A stretch of DNA of 64,000 bases, taken from NCBI RefSeq assembly GCF_018812025.1, contig NC_063050.1, positions 57,548,147-57,612,146 of the forward strand, in the 5' to 3' direction. This document shows, piece by piece, positions 1 to 12,054 of the stretch. A program made the position numbers and the translations under genes. Each line of letters begins with the position of its first letter. The stretch's first letter is position 1. The notes beneath the pieces were generated by a model. That model saw only the letters and a program-made list of their open reading frames with translations, searched no databases and was not told where the DNA came from. Origin of the DNA: Megalobrama amblycephala (Eukaryota > Chordata > Actinopteri > Cypriniformes > Xenocyprididae).

Positions 1-152
1 TTCAAATAGTTGTATCTCGGCCAAATATTGTTCTATCCTAACAAACCACACATCAATGGAAAGACTATTTATTCGGCTTTTAGGTGATGTATAAATCTCA
101 ATTCTTTTTAAAAACTGACCCTTATGACTGGTTTTGTGGTCCAGGGTCACAT
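1..152. mobile_element. Terminal fragment of a dispersed DNA transposon
   Basis: The left edge ends in a block containing GGTTTTGTGGTCCAGGGTCA, which I recognise from memory as the terminal inverted repeat of a very abundant cyprinid nonautonomous DNA transposon. The other end lies outside the window, so the family and limits are not provable here. Confidence 0.4.
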
Positions 153-299
153 ATGTAAGAATATTATGATATTGTAATTAATTATAGAAGTGAATTCACC
201 ACGGTTCAGAAACAATAGCCTCAGTTTGAAATTGCTGGAGAAAACAAGTAGGTTTTTTCTGTTTGGTTATTAAGATGTGACAACTAGCCCCGGTGTCCG

Positions 300-720
300 G
301 TGTTACATTGCGTTAAAAGCGTTTGCGTGAATCATGAAGTTTCAGCTCGAGAGAGGCTCGTGTAAATGATCGAGGAGCTGCTCGTGTGATCGGGATGTCT
401 GTCGCATTGCATCTGCTTGACCTGCGCGACAAACGAGTCTGACATCGAAACATCATCATCAGTGCTGTGTGGAAAAGGAGCGCGCAGTGCGCGCGGCACC
501 GACAGCAACAGGATGACGTGCGATCAGGTGGAGCGAAGCAGATCTGCTGCTCAGAAGCGGCTCTGAACTACGAACCGTTTCATTCCCTGAACATCTGAAG
601 TAAAGCACCGGAACCGGGCGCACTGCCGCCGTTCGTGTCGGTCTCGGTTCGCATGAGGATCACGGCTGCTCTTATGGTTTCTAGGCAAACCAGGAACGTT
701 TTCCAGGATCTATAAGAAGG
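300..720 (+). promoter_or_regulatory. Possible promoter and 5' noncoding exon of prlr
   Basis: This stretch is GC- and CpG-richer than its AT-rich surroundings. It ends in a good splice donor, AAG|GTAGGC, with the exon end at 719-720. No long reading frame crosses it. The first coding exon of the prolactin receptor at 11731 begins with a splice acceptor and 23 untranslated bases, so an upstream noncoding exon must exist. This is the best candidate I see, but the link is inference, and the transcription start cannot be placed from sequence. Confidence 0.3.
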
Positions 721-1329
721 TAGGCGCTCTTTCCAACAAATGTGCTTTAACATCTAGGAAAAACAGACGCGTTATGAACTTGGAGACACTTACCGGCGAC
801 ATTTCTGATTAAAAAAGTGACGTTTGATACTTTATGATGCACTTGAACGGATCTCAGCTGACATTCGCCGTGTTTAATTGATATTTCCTTCGGGTGTCAA
901 AATATTGACTCTTCTAATGCTGAATATCCATGATGCGCTGATTATCTGCGGATATAAACGCGTTTCCTCTGAGATTCTGTCGCTCGATTATTCGAGTCTC
1001 ATTAATTAAGAAAGTTGCGTGGAAATTGAGAGGATTGTCGTCCTTGTCTTGTCTGAGGTGTAATCCCAAATAAAAATAGGCTAATAAATTGTATTTGTTA
1101 CGAAGCACTAATTAATCTACATAAAATAAAATAAAACACAATGCATGTTGTTGACAGTCGCGTTCGGTCGATCTCTCTATATTTGGTTATTTGTATGTTT
1201 TTGTTTGTGTTGAAGGAATGCGTCATCAGATCTCATATGAATGATCGTATATGTCATCAAAGTTTGCGAAGTGAATATATTAAAAACGCAGGGCTTGTTT
1301 TGATCGGTCGTGTGTTTCTGTCAACAGGT

Positions 1330-1426
1330 TTGTGTGTGTGTGTGTGTGTGTGTGTGAGGGTTAGGATGAGATGCAGGGCGAGTAAATATCATTAACATTG
1401 ACTGCGAAAAGTCCTCAGTAATAAAG

Positions 1427-1466
<40 letters not shown>
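1330..1466. repeat. Two (TG)n microsatellites
   Basis: Pure TG runs lie at about 1330-1356 and 1428-1466. The DNA between them is unremarkable. The rest of 1467-2830 holds short CA/TG runs near 1660-1710 and AT-rich DNA, with no gene that I can support. Confidence 0.9.
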
Positions 1467-1467
<1 letters not shown>

Positions 1468-2839
1468 GGTTGCGCTGCCGTTCAGTTTCCTAGAAGCAAC
1501 AACCGACACACAAACCTCACAACCTCACGCGCGCTCCGTGATAACACTATCAAGAGACGATCCTCGCGCGCGCGAGTTCACATGAAGATCCTCGCGCGGG
1601 AGTCGCTGCTTTGGGCTGAAGCGATCAGGACACACATGTGCTGGTGTGACACAGATAGCGCCAATCACACACACACATCCTCTGTCATGAGACACACACA
1701 CACACACATAACCTCTCCCCATTTGTGCATAACTCATTGCTTGAGTAACTGGATTTTAAAAGTCAGTTTGGAATCCAAATAGACTCCATATTCCATATTT
1801 CTTCATGTCATTCATCAGTGCTCATTATTATACATAAAATAACGGAGGAAAATGTTCCTTTCCAGCTGATAGAACATTTCTCTTATTTATCAACCACCTT
1901 CACATAGAGACACTCTCACCGTCGGTCAGTTTCTCAGAGAAATGTTTTTGTGATTTATTCTCTCCATCAGCTCATATCAGAGAAGATTTGATCAAAACGA
2001 GAGATCCTTGAGATGAGATTCTTCATCTTCCTCCTGTTTACAAACATTTTGAACACAAAAAAACTGCTATAGTTGAAAAAGCATCTTTTCAATTGATAGT
2101 TATTTCAGACATAGCAGAGGATTGTACCTTAATAATATTAATATTGTGAATAATCTGTGGATTCTGACTCAAGCGCTGCTCTCATCAATATGCCTTAGTT
2201 ATGAATTTGAAATGGCTGACCTCACTAATCAACTAATCGCTCTCTGGTCGACTGGGACCAAACCTGCCGCTCTCTAATGTTTCCTCAGAGATCACAGCGA
2301 TCCAGACATGCAAACGCTCATGACCACCAGTGACCTTTAAAGAGAAGTTGTGCTCATCTTTTCGTCTCATCTTTATGCCGTATATCCGAATGAAACGGTG
2401 TCTTGGCAAATCAGGTCCTCCCTCGACATCCGGTCTCCACAAACTGTCAATTCATGATTATCCTAAATATATACGAATGATATTAATTTAAAATACGCAT
2501 AGCTTACTATATAATTCGTACGAAGACACATTAGTGCGTAATAAAACCAATTAAAAGTCATTTTTTACACTTGATTAACTGTTAATAAACCTATTAAGTG
2601 AATAATTCAACATCATTCATTAGTTTTATTTATAATTTAAAATAGGTGGTCATTTAACACTTAATTTAACACATAATTACATTAAAGATGATTGAGATAT
2701 AAGTGCAAATGTGTGTATAAACTAAGTTATCAGGCTAATTACTTATTATATAAGCTCACTAATACAGGCATAATCATCATTATAACGTAGTTGAAAGTGA
2801 AACATTATTTATTATAAATTGTATTCGGGCGCTAAAGAG

Positions 2840-3085
2840 AGTAAAAGCAATCTGAACCAATGGATCGCTTAGGGAGACCCGATTTTGTGGGAGGACCCGA
2901 ACAAAAGTAGGGCAGGGCTTGATTTTGATTGGATAGTTGTGGTTTGCTATTGGTGGATCTCATGTGAGTGACAGGTTGCCCCGCCCTCATCATCAGAGAA
3001 GAGAAGAGATGCTGCAAGAGGAAGATATTCTGATTATAATTATGAATTGAACACAATAATAATGTGCACTGATGAACTGCAGTAT
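2840..3085 (-). mobile_element. Dispersed repeat, copy A of a three-copy family
   Basis: Read on the minus strand this matches 23590-23880 and 29630-29915. Shared blocks include AGGGCGGGGCAACCTGTCAC, then GAGATCCACCAATAGCAAAC, then a segment resembling AATCAAGCCCCGCCCTAC. No reading frame is shared. It is probably a SINE or a nonautonomous DNA transposon; I cannot name the family. Confidence 0.75.
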
Positions 3086-3099
3086 TCCACAAAATACAA

Positions 3100-6000
3100 G
3101 AATGTCCATTTTGATTTCACGACTTTAGCGCGCTGCAGTGAAGAGCGATCGGCGTGATCTAGGAAGACAGAAGACGAATGTTTCCTCAGGCTCATCTCAG
3201 ATGTTTGCACAGACAAATGAGGTCTGGTGTCAGAGACGAGTTTGAGCGTGCTGCGATCATGTGACACACATGCTTTAACGTCGAGCGTATAAATATAATC
3301 ACGTGGCTTTACTCTCTCTGTGTGTGAGTTTGTTGGTCTTATGAAGGCGCGGCTCACGCCTCGTTTGACTCGAAACTAACAGACGACGTTCACAAACGGA
3401 CGCCACACCTCACATGGCCAAAGACTGATCCCATGAATTAGTGCAGATCGTCACATATAATCATTTTGTTTCATTGTTTTGCAGTATTATGCAATTATGC
3501 AGGTTTTACGACCAACACCAGAATTGTACAAACGCAGACAGAGGCTTGAGCCCCAATAACAGCTCAGAAAACACTGTGACTGTAAATAAGGCCAGCCATC
3601 ATGATGTTTTCTTTCATCTGCTGTCGTTTTGTTGATGCTTCTGAGGATGAGGGCGTCACTCGACCTGTTGGCGTCTGTTTTATTCGATCCAGTTCAACTG
3701 TGACAGATGAATTTGTGCTAAAATGACTGAACACACAGCGCTCGAATCAGACCTGCGGTTCATCTGCTCGACTTCACGTGATATACACACGTGTGTTTAC
3801 AGCACATACAGAATTAGACACAATCATAGTAAAACAGTCAATGTTTGCAAACGGTTGAATATTTGTTTTCAGACACCCGTAATGACCGTAATTGGTGGAT
3901 GATCGCTGTGATTCAGTGTTTGAAGGGTTGATTGTCGTGTGTCTGATGGCATTTCTTTGGACGCTCAATTCTGTCACATAAGAAAAATAATCAGGCAGCG
4001 TTTCAGACCTGATGCCAGTTCATGCTTCCATGGAAACAGTCAGGGACGCTCTGATTGGTGGATCTCTCTCCAGGATTATGGGTGTTTTAGTTCTTCACGG
4101 ATAATTTGTCTGTTAAACATGATTTTATGATCGTCCTTCAGAATCAGAGGTGAAGGAGGTTTTACTGTCAGTGATCAGATGACGTTACGGCGACAGATGT
4201 CAGCTGACGCATCCAATGAGCTGAGAAACGGCCGGCTGATTGGGTTGAGATGAAGTCACAGTTGAACTTTTCATTAGTCCAGCGTATCTGATATCTTCAT
4301 TAGCGTTTGTCCAATTACGGCCGTGTTGATCAAGCGTCCACTGGGATGTTAAAGGTCAGTTTGTTTTGCTCATCTTAAGGTCTGAATGTTTGGCTCAGAT
4401 CACACTGCGCTTTCCCTCGTGTGTTAATGTGTCTTACACACTCGTCCGGTGTGTGTGTGTGTGTGTGTGAGAGAGTGTGTGTTCTGGCATATGTGGTTCA
4501 TGAAGACACAAATGTGCTCTCATAAACCAAATGGCTTAAAAAACATACTAAACAGTGTTTTTTTCTGAAAATGTAAAAATGCAGAAAGTTTTCTGAGAGG
4601 CTGAGAATATACATTTTGTACAGTATAAGAACCATTACACCTATATAGAGTCCCCGTAAACCACATATACCAGTGTGTGTGTGTGTGTGTGTGTGTGTTA
4701 TGTGGTTCAGCAGTCCTCACTGACCCAGATGCAGATGTTCAGTGTCCGCTGATGGATCTTCACGCCTCAGTAAACAGAGAAATGCGGATGAAAGCTATTG
4801 ATTTTGCTTGGCTTTTTCTGCATGGCATGAATAACTCGAGCTCTTCATGGTCAGACTGGTAGTTTGCACATGATTATATATTTGTTCTGCTTCATTTGGT
4901 GGTCAAAGAAAAACAAACTAGTCTTTACATGACAGTGACGTTCGATTAATGATACAGGGACTGTTAATTCATTCATCGTTTAACAAATGATCGCAGTCAT
5001 GAAGCCTGTAGAATTCAGTTAGAATGACCCAAAAATTCAAGATATCAGGGCAAAAATGACCCTGGATGAGTTTTTGTCTCATATTTATATCATGATATAG
5101 TTGAGTAATATCACACTAAAGCTACTTTTTGTAACGTCTATTTGATGCATTTCTCAATTAACTCAATAATGATTTTAAATGATCTTTTCTCAGCCAAATT
5201 TGATGTGCGATTAATTAGATTAAAAACTGATCACATTAGGTTTCGCACTTTAACCCTAGAATGCAGGAACCAAAAACCTACACTAATGCATAAGGAGTCC
5301 AGTTAATGAAATATTGATGATACAGAAATGTTTTAAGATATCAAACATGTTTATTTGTCCACTTTCCTTGTATAATTGCAAATTATGTCACATTATAGTT
5401 GTGTCCTTTTGATGTCCATTGGATGTGAACTTCAGAGTCGTGGCAGAAGTAGAAGGTCATCCGGATCATTTTTTCCCTAACGTACTGTGAACTTCACAAT
5501 CCTACTATATATTATGGAGATATAAATATTCAGACACACAGCAAAAACGTCACTACAGCACAATCCATAAAGTTTCAAGAAAATAAATATTATTATTAAC
5601 AAAAATGTTTTTGAATGAATTAATGAATTTGCCCTTCATGCATTCTAGTGTTCTCCCTCACAAAATCATTCCCTCTCCATCATATTTCATGCAGGATGTT
5701 GTAAAATCCCACGGTGAGGTTGTTTGCGGTGATGAGCGCGAGTGAATCTGGTCTGACGGGTTTCGGTCTGGTTCAGTTTCCTGAGCGCTCGAGTCTGTTT
5801 GTGAGCTGCTGTCATCTGATATGGTGTGAGGATCCGGGTTGTTCCATCGTGTCACCTGTGAAATATCTTCTTCAGTAACACACATGAGCAGCACGGCACG
5901 TCAGCTGCACACGGCACGACACGACAGCGGCACACGCTACTGTGAATGACCGAAAGTGAGGCGTTTTACTGTTTACAGCAGCGGTTCAAACCCTTCAGAT

Positions 6001-8029
6001 CAGGTGTCGTCTAATTAGGCCTCTTATTATATTTACACCACCATTCAGACCTTTGGGGTCAGTACGTCTCCTTTTAAAAGAAACTGATGCACTCAGGAAG
6101 GGTTCATTAAAGTGAAGTTTCATAAATTGATTTGTAATCACAGTGCTGTCGTCTTTGAGGCGTCTTTAACACACCGAGGTTAAAGAGACAAAGTCATGTT
6201 TAGGTTACAGAATATAATTTCACAGAACAGTTTTCAGTTCGTTCTTCCTTTTTTACTACTTTGATTTAACCTCTAAATTTTGGGTCAATGTTTTTAATTT
6301 GCTTTCAGTGAAAAATAATAATATTTGACTCTTAGTTTTAGAAGATATCCTGTTTTTTTTATTTATTATTAATTATTACTGTATTAAATCCCCAGTTTTG
6401 CATCATGCTCTATCTTTGAGATGGTGTAGTTCGTACAGTTAGTACTTTAATATAGTAATATTTCTTCTATGTGTCACATTGAAACATACGATCAGATTAT
6501 GCATATCACGCAAGAAACTGAACGAGAAAAAAACAGTTTCAAAGCAGAATCACAGATATTATCCAAGTAAAGCAGGTTTAGTTTAGTTTCATCTGGAAAC
6601 TTTTACTGCATAGTTTTAAGAGCAAACTTTTTTATTTCAGAGATAATTTATTGTGTAACTGATAACTTTTTAAAGCATCATCATCTGAATGAATTTTATT
6701 CATAAATGTCTTGAATAGTTATTTATTTTTTTTTTTTTTATGTTTTTATGTTTTTTTTAAGCCATTAAAAAATCATAAATAAACATTTACATCATCAATC
6801 TAAATGTTTTCTGTTCCTCGCACTGGATGTTTGTCACCAATCCTGTTATTTACTCATGGATCGCTTGGATTTTAAAACGTATTCCATGTTTACCGTCGCC
6901 TTCGAGAACACTGAACTCCATTTGTGATCCGACAGGATGAAGCACAAGTAATTACTGCTCTTTCTTCTCCTCCTGCCGTTGTGTAAGTCTCGTGCCTCGA
7001 GGCAGAAAACCGACAGATTCAATAATTTACAGTTGTGTTTTTAGTTTCCGTACAGTGTTTGGGAATGAACCTGCCAGTGTCTGTGGGAAACTGTCTATCT
7101 ATGAGATTCTCATCACTGTGTTTTCAGCTGTAAGACACTGGTCTTGTTGTGGTTTCAGCGCAGGTCCGTGTCCTCAAGCGCATGCATGTGTTTAATGAGT
7201 TTGTTGGGTTGATTTCCCATGTCAGATGTTGTCCTAGTGACCCAAAGCTCAAAGACAATTAGGGGCAAAGCAGATCAGAACCGGCTTTAGTGCTCACATG
7301 CAGTCAGTATTGCACTTAAACGTGACGCTGACCGTCCGTCTCATGTGAAGCTTTACGATCTGAAGTCGGGCTGAAGTCCATATTAATATCACTGCCATTT
7401 ACAGCCGGTGTCTGTCTTTATTACTCTCTCCGACGCCTCCGTCTGAAGATCTGTCTCTGTTATTTGAGTAATATGATTTAACGGTAACGTGCGGCGGCAG
7501 AAATGTGTCCTCTGCTGGAGAATCTTCTGAAAACTGTTAGGTTGGGTTTAGTTAAGGTTAGTTTATTCAGTGTTAATCCACAGTGACTAGAGGAATAACG
7601 TGCTTGTTTGACTGCATTCTGAAGTGTGTGTTTGTTTGCCGGCGCTCGTCGTGTGTGGAGTTTATAGTTTTTCTCAGAACTTGTAGCTGTTTCAGAGGAA
7701 GATAAGCACTCGTGTCCTCAATGCACACTTACGGCAGTGAAATCACACAGTCAACAAGCCCTTTTCATTGACTGCGCCCACCACTGAAGCACTAATACAC
7801 ATCACTTCTGTTTGTGTATCATCTATCGCCATTTGCACCTGCTATTTCAAGCGTTATTTGTTGCTATTTGTACTTACTGTAAACAGAAAGAAATCTTTAT
7901 AGATCCCTGAGATTCAATTCGGACGTCTGCCGCTGGTTTACTGTGATTCAGTGCAAACGGTTTGTGTCTGTGTGTGTAAATACGATGTGTTAGTTTTTGT
8001 CATCTTGACCCACAGCAGACAAAAGCAGC
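3100..8029. other. Intronic or intergenic stretch without recognisable genes
   Basis: I see no exon pairs, RNA genes or large repeats here. Short (TG)n tracts lie at 4449-4469 and 4673-4698, and a T-rich tract lies near 6725-6760. The short reading frames (for example 5658-5894 minus and 6992-7195 plus) have no recognisable domain. If the 5' exon at 480-720 is right, this is prlr intron 1. Confidence 0.5.
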
Positions 8030-8420
8030 TTATTTAGCAGCTAATTAACTCAGAGCTGGACTCTAGATGCCCATCTGGCCGTTTGTCGTCGGCTGAAGTG
8101 ACCTAATAAGAGGTCGTCAGTGAGCGTGCGTGCCCCGATCTGGCCGTCTGACCCTGTTCCTGCTCAGATTAGTGCCTGAAACCACAGAGAGTCATTCGTA
8201 ATCTTCATTCTTCATGGACAAGATGGGATGGAAATTCATTATAAAAGTAATTATTCTATTTGAATTGCACTGACAGCGCGTGATTATGGGCCGATACTGA
8301 ATCCTGTCGGTCAGTCGATAGCGTCAGGACTAATGTCAGTATCTCTCCCTCGATTGATCAGAGACAAATAAAGATGATCCGTCCTGCCGGTTTAATCCGT
8401 GACAATAGCGGCGGAGGGTA
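8030..8420. promoter_or_regulatory. Conserved-looking noncoding block
   Basis: Non-repetitive sequence of balanced composition with homeobox-type cores (CTAATTAA near 8041, TAATTATT near 8248). It has no open frame of note and resembles vertebrate conserved noncoding elements in texture. This is an impression only; alignment to zebrafish and other fish would decide it. Confidence 0.25.
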
Positions 8421-8958
8421 AATCTCTTATTCTTGCTGTTCTTTTTAAGCTCTTAAGCTCCTCCAGATATTGGAAAAGCTTTAGTACTAATGCATGTGTG
8501 GAGCTTCACATGGAGCTTTGAGAGAAATAAAGGTGTTTTTCACTTCTGAAGCTCTTCATGTTCGTCTGTCTGGGATTATTGGAGTTCTTAGGGAGACAGA
8601 AACAGAATAAATGGACGGTTGTGGCGACAGCATCATCAATCCCATCATCCCTCACCGGACACACAAGAACACGGCTCATTCAGCACAATCACGGCTTTCA
8701 TTACAGGACTTAATGAGTTAAAGACGCTTTTATAACAGAAGCATGTCGTCATTCTGCTTTTGTGTAACGTTATTAGATCAAACTTTGGTCTTTCGAGGAA
8801 AAGAGCTTATTTTGTGAGATTACAGTCACTAAGCAAATGTTTCTTGTTCTTTCTTTTTAATCTTCTGATTAAATGGGTTTCTTCAGTCAACATGATCTGA
8901 TGTGACTGAAAACTTGACTGCAGAAAGAGGCATTATTCACAAGTTTCCATGAGCCTCG

Positions 8959-10858
8959 CCACATCATGGCCGCCATGTCAGAGCCGCCTTACATCATGGC
9001 CGCCATGCCAGAGTCGCCTTACATCATGGCCGCCATGCCAGAGTCCCCTTACATCATGGCCGCCACGCCAGAGTCGCCTAACATCATGGCCGCCATGCCA
9101 GAGTCCCCTTACATCATGGCCGCCATGCCAGAGTCCCCTTACATCATGGCCGCCATGCCAGAGTCCCCTTACATCATGGCCGCCATGCCAGAGTCCCCTT
9201 ACATCATGGCCGCCATGCCAGAGTCCCCTTACATCATGGCCGCCATGTCAGAGCCGCCTTACATCATGGCCGCCATGCCAGAGTCGCCTTACATCATGGC
9301 CGCCATGCCAGAGTCCCCTTACATCATGGCCGCCACGCCAGAGTCGCCTAACATCATGGCCGCCATGCCAGAGTCCCCTTACATCATGGCCGCCATGCCA
9401 GAGTCCCCTTACATCATGGCCGCCATGCCAGAGTCCCCTTACATCATGGCCGCCATGCCAGAGTCCCCTTACATCATGGCCGCCATGCCAGAGTCCCCTT
9501 ACATCATGGCCGCCACGCCAGAGTCGCCTAACATCATGGCCGCCATGCCAGAGTCCCCTTACATCATGGCCGCCATGCCAGAGTCCCCTTACATCATGGC
9601 CGCCACGCCAGAGTCGCCTAACATCATGGCCGCCATGCCAGAGTCCCCTTACATCATGGCCGCCACGCCAGAGTCCCCTTACATCATGGCCGCCATGTCA
9701 GAGTCCCCTTACATCATGGCCGCCATGCCAGAGCCGCCTTACATCATGGCCGCCATGCCAGAGTCCCCTTACATCATGGCCGCCATGCCAGAGTCCCCTT
9801 ACATCATGGCCGCCACGCCAGAGTCGCCTAACATCATGGCCGCCATGCCAGAGTCCCCTTACATCATGGCCGCCATGCCAGAGTCCCTTACATCATGGCC
9901 GCCATGCCAGAGTCGCCTAACATCATGGCCGCCATGCCAGAGTCCCCTTACATCATGGCCGCCATGCCAGAGTCCCCTTACATCATGGCCGCCATGCCAG
10001 AGTCGCCTAACATCATGGCCGCCATGCCAGAGTCGCCTTACATCATGGCCGCCACGCCAGAGCCGCCTTACATCATGGCCGCCATGCCAGAGTCCCCTTA
10101 CATCATGGCCGCCATGCCAGAGTCGCCTAACATCATGGCCGCCATGCCAGAGTCGCCTAACATCATGGCCGCCATGCCAGAGTCGCCTTACATCATGGCC
10201 GCCACGCCAGAGCCGCCTTACATCATGGCCGCCATGCCAGAGTCCCCTTACATCATGGCCGCCATGCCAGAGTCCCCTTACATCATGGCCGCCGTGTCAG
10301 AGTCCCCTTACATCATGGCCGCCGTGCCAGAGTCGCCTAACATCATGGCCGCCGTGCCAGAGTCGCCTTACATCATGGCCGCCATGCCAGAGTCGCCTTA
10401 CATCATGGCCGCCATGTCAGAGTCCCCTTACATCATGGCCGCCATGCCAGAGTCGCCTAACATCATGGCCGCCATGCCAGAGTCGCCTTACATCATGGCC
10501 GCCATGCCAGAGTCGCCTAACATCATGGCCGCCATGCCAGAGTCCCCTTACATCATGGCCGCCACGCCAGAGTCGCCTTACATCATGGCCGCCACGCCAG
10601 AGTCGCCTAACATCATGGCCGCCATGCCAGAGTCGCCTAACATCATGGCCGCCATGCCAGAGTCCCCTTACATCATGGCCGCCACGCCAGAGTCCCCTTA
10701 CATCATGGCCGCCACGCCAGAGTCGCCTTACATCATGGCCGCCATGCCAGAGTCCCCTTACATCATGGCCGCCATGCCAGAGTCGCCTAACATCATGGCC
10801 GCTATGCCAGAGTCGCCTTACATCATGGCCGCAATGCCAGAGTTGCCTTACATCATGG
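8959..10858. repeat. 30-bp minisatellite, about 63 copies
   Basis: Tandem array of a 30-bp unit containing CATCATGGCCGCCATG followed by CCAGAGTC and CCCTTA. Variants are ATG or ACG, TCC or TCG, and TTA or TAA. Because 30 is a multiple of 3 and the unit lacks stops in the + frames, long open frames arise, such as repeated MAAMPESPYI; these are artefacts. One unit near 9871-9899 is 29 bp, which shifts the frame. A nine-unit block (about 8971-9240) is repeated in the same variant order at 9241-9510. The array lies upstream of the prlr signal-peptide exon, probably in intron 1. Confidence 0.97.
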
Positions 10859-11730
10859 GTGTTTCCTAGAGACTGTCAATGTCCGTTGGTTCTGGAGGTC
10901 ATCCCACTGTCGACGGTGCTTCTGGTAGTGACCAGTGTCCACTACTGTGCCCCCTGAGGTGGTGTTGTCCACCACAGCTCACACTATGCTTCCTGAGAAC
11001 TATTTTACAGCCAAGGAGGCCATGCATAAAAAGTTGAAGGACCAAGTAGAGCCACAGAGGCCATCCATGAACCATTAATGCCCAAAGTTATGGCCACTGA
11101 GGCCGTTTATGAACTTTCCTTGCTCCTGTCCAGTGAGGTCATCCATGCCAGCTATGTCATGTCCAAAGAGTCTGTCAATACTTGTCATTGTCATGTATGC
11201 TGTCCATGTTTCTGATCCCGTAAAACCGACGCCATCGTTACTGTTCGTATCACTGTGAATCAAGAGCTTAGATTCAGATATGATAATGAGCGTTTGATTT
11301 CCGACCAATCACAGCAGACTGGGCCATCTAACCAATCATTTGCAGAGCAGCTCTCAGAAAGGCAGAGTTTAGAGAGACAGAATCTTTGATCGAAGCGTTT
11401 CAGAAAAGAGCTGATGCTGCAGTGGATATTATGAGAGAATTAAAGTGTTTTTAGCTTTGCATGAGTGTGACCCTGTCGTAGGAGACTGAAAAACAACATT
11501 AGAAACCTTTAAAATAGCATCCTGAGGGCACTTTATGTCTTTTTTTCCTCCTTTCCAACTGAATGTGCTTAATGTGTGTTAATGTGGCTACAGGCGACGG
11601 ACGACTGTGTCCTGTGATGCGTCTCATGACTCTTACCAAGAGAGGAGACTCTTGTGTGTGTGTGTGTGTGTGTGTCTCAGGGTTTTGCAGTGAAGTGTGT
11701 ATCTGACATGTGTGTGTCTTTGTGTTGCAG
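10859..11730. other. Unique DNA between the minisatellite and the first coding exon
   Basis: The array decays at about 10,858 into unique DNA without recognisable exons. A (TG)n tract lies at 11653-11675. The last bases form the splice acceptor TTGTGTTGCAG used by the signal-peptide exon. Confidence 0.5.
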
Positions 11731-11753
11731 TGCTCTGGTGTGACAGACGCGTG

Positions 11754-11976
11754 ATGCTGTGCTTTCTGCTGCTGACGTTGCACTGGACGACGGTCACTGC
11801 GGCACTGCATCCGTCCACACGCGCCGCTGCCGCCGCCCTGCAGGAGGGTGAGTGAAGTGCACAACACCAGTGCAAATGAACACAACGCATTAAATAATCT
11901 CATATTTTTCTATAATTAAGCGAGATTCAACATTATTACAGTATAATTGAAAGTCATTATTTTTAACATTTATTTG

Positions 11977-12054
<78 letters not shown>

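Noticed and set aside
8949..10957. Long frames with MAAMPESPYI or TSWPPCQSPL repeats
   Set aside because: Artefacts of a stop-free 30-bp unit; a 29-bp unit breaks the frame.
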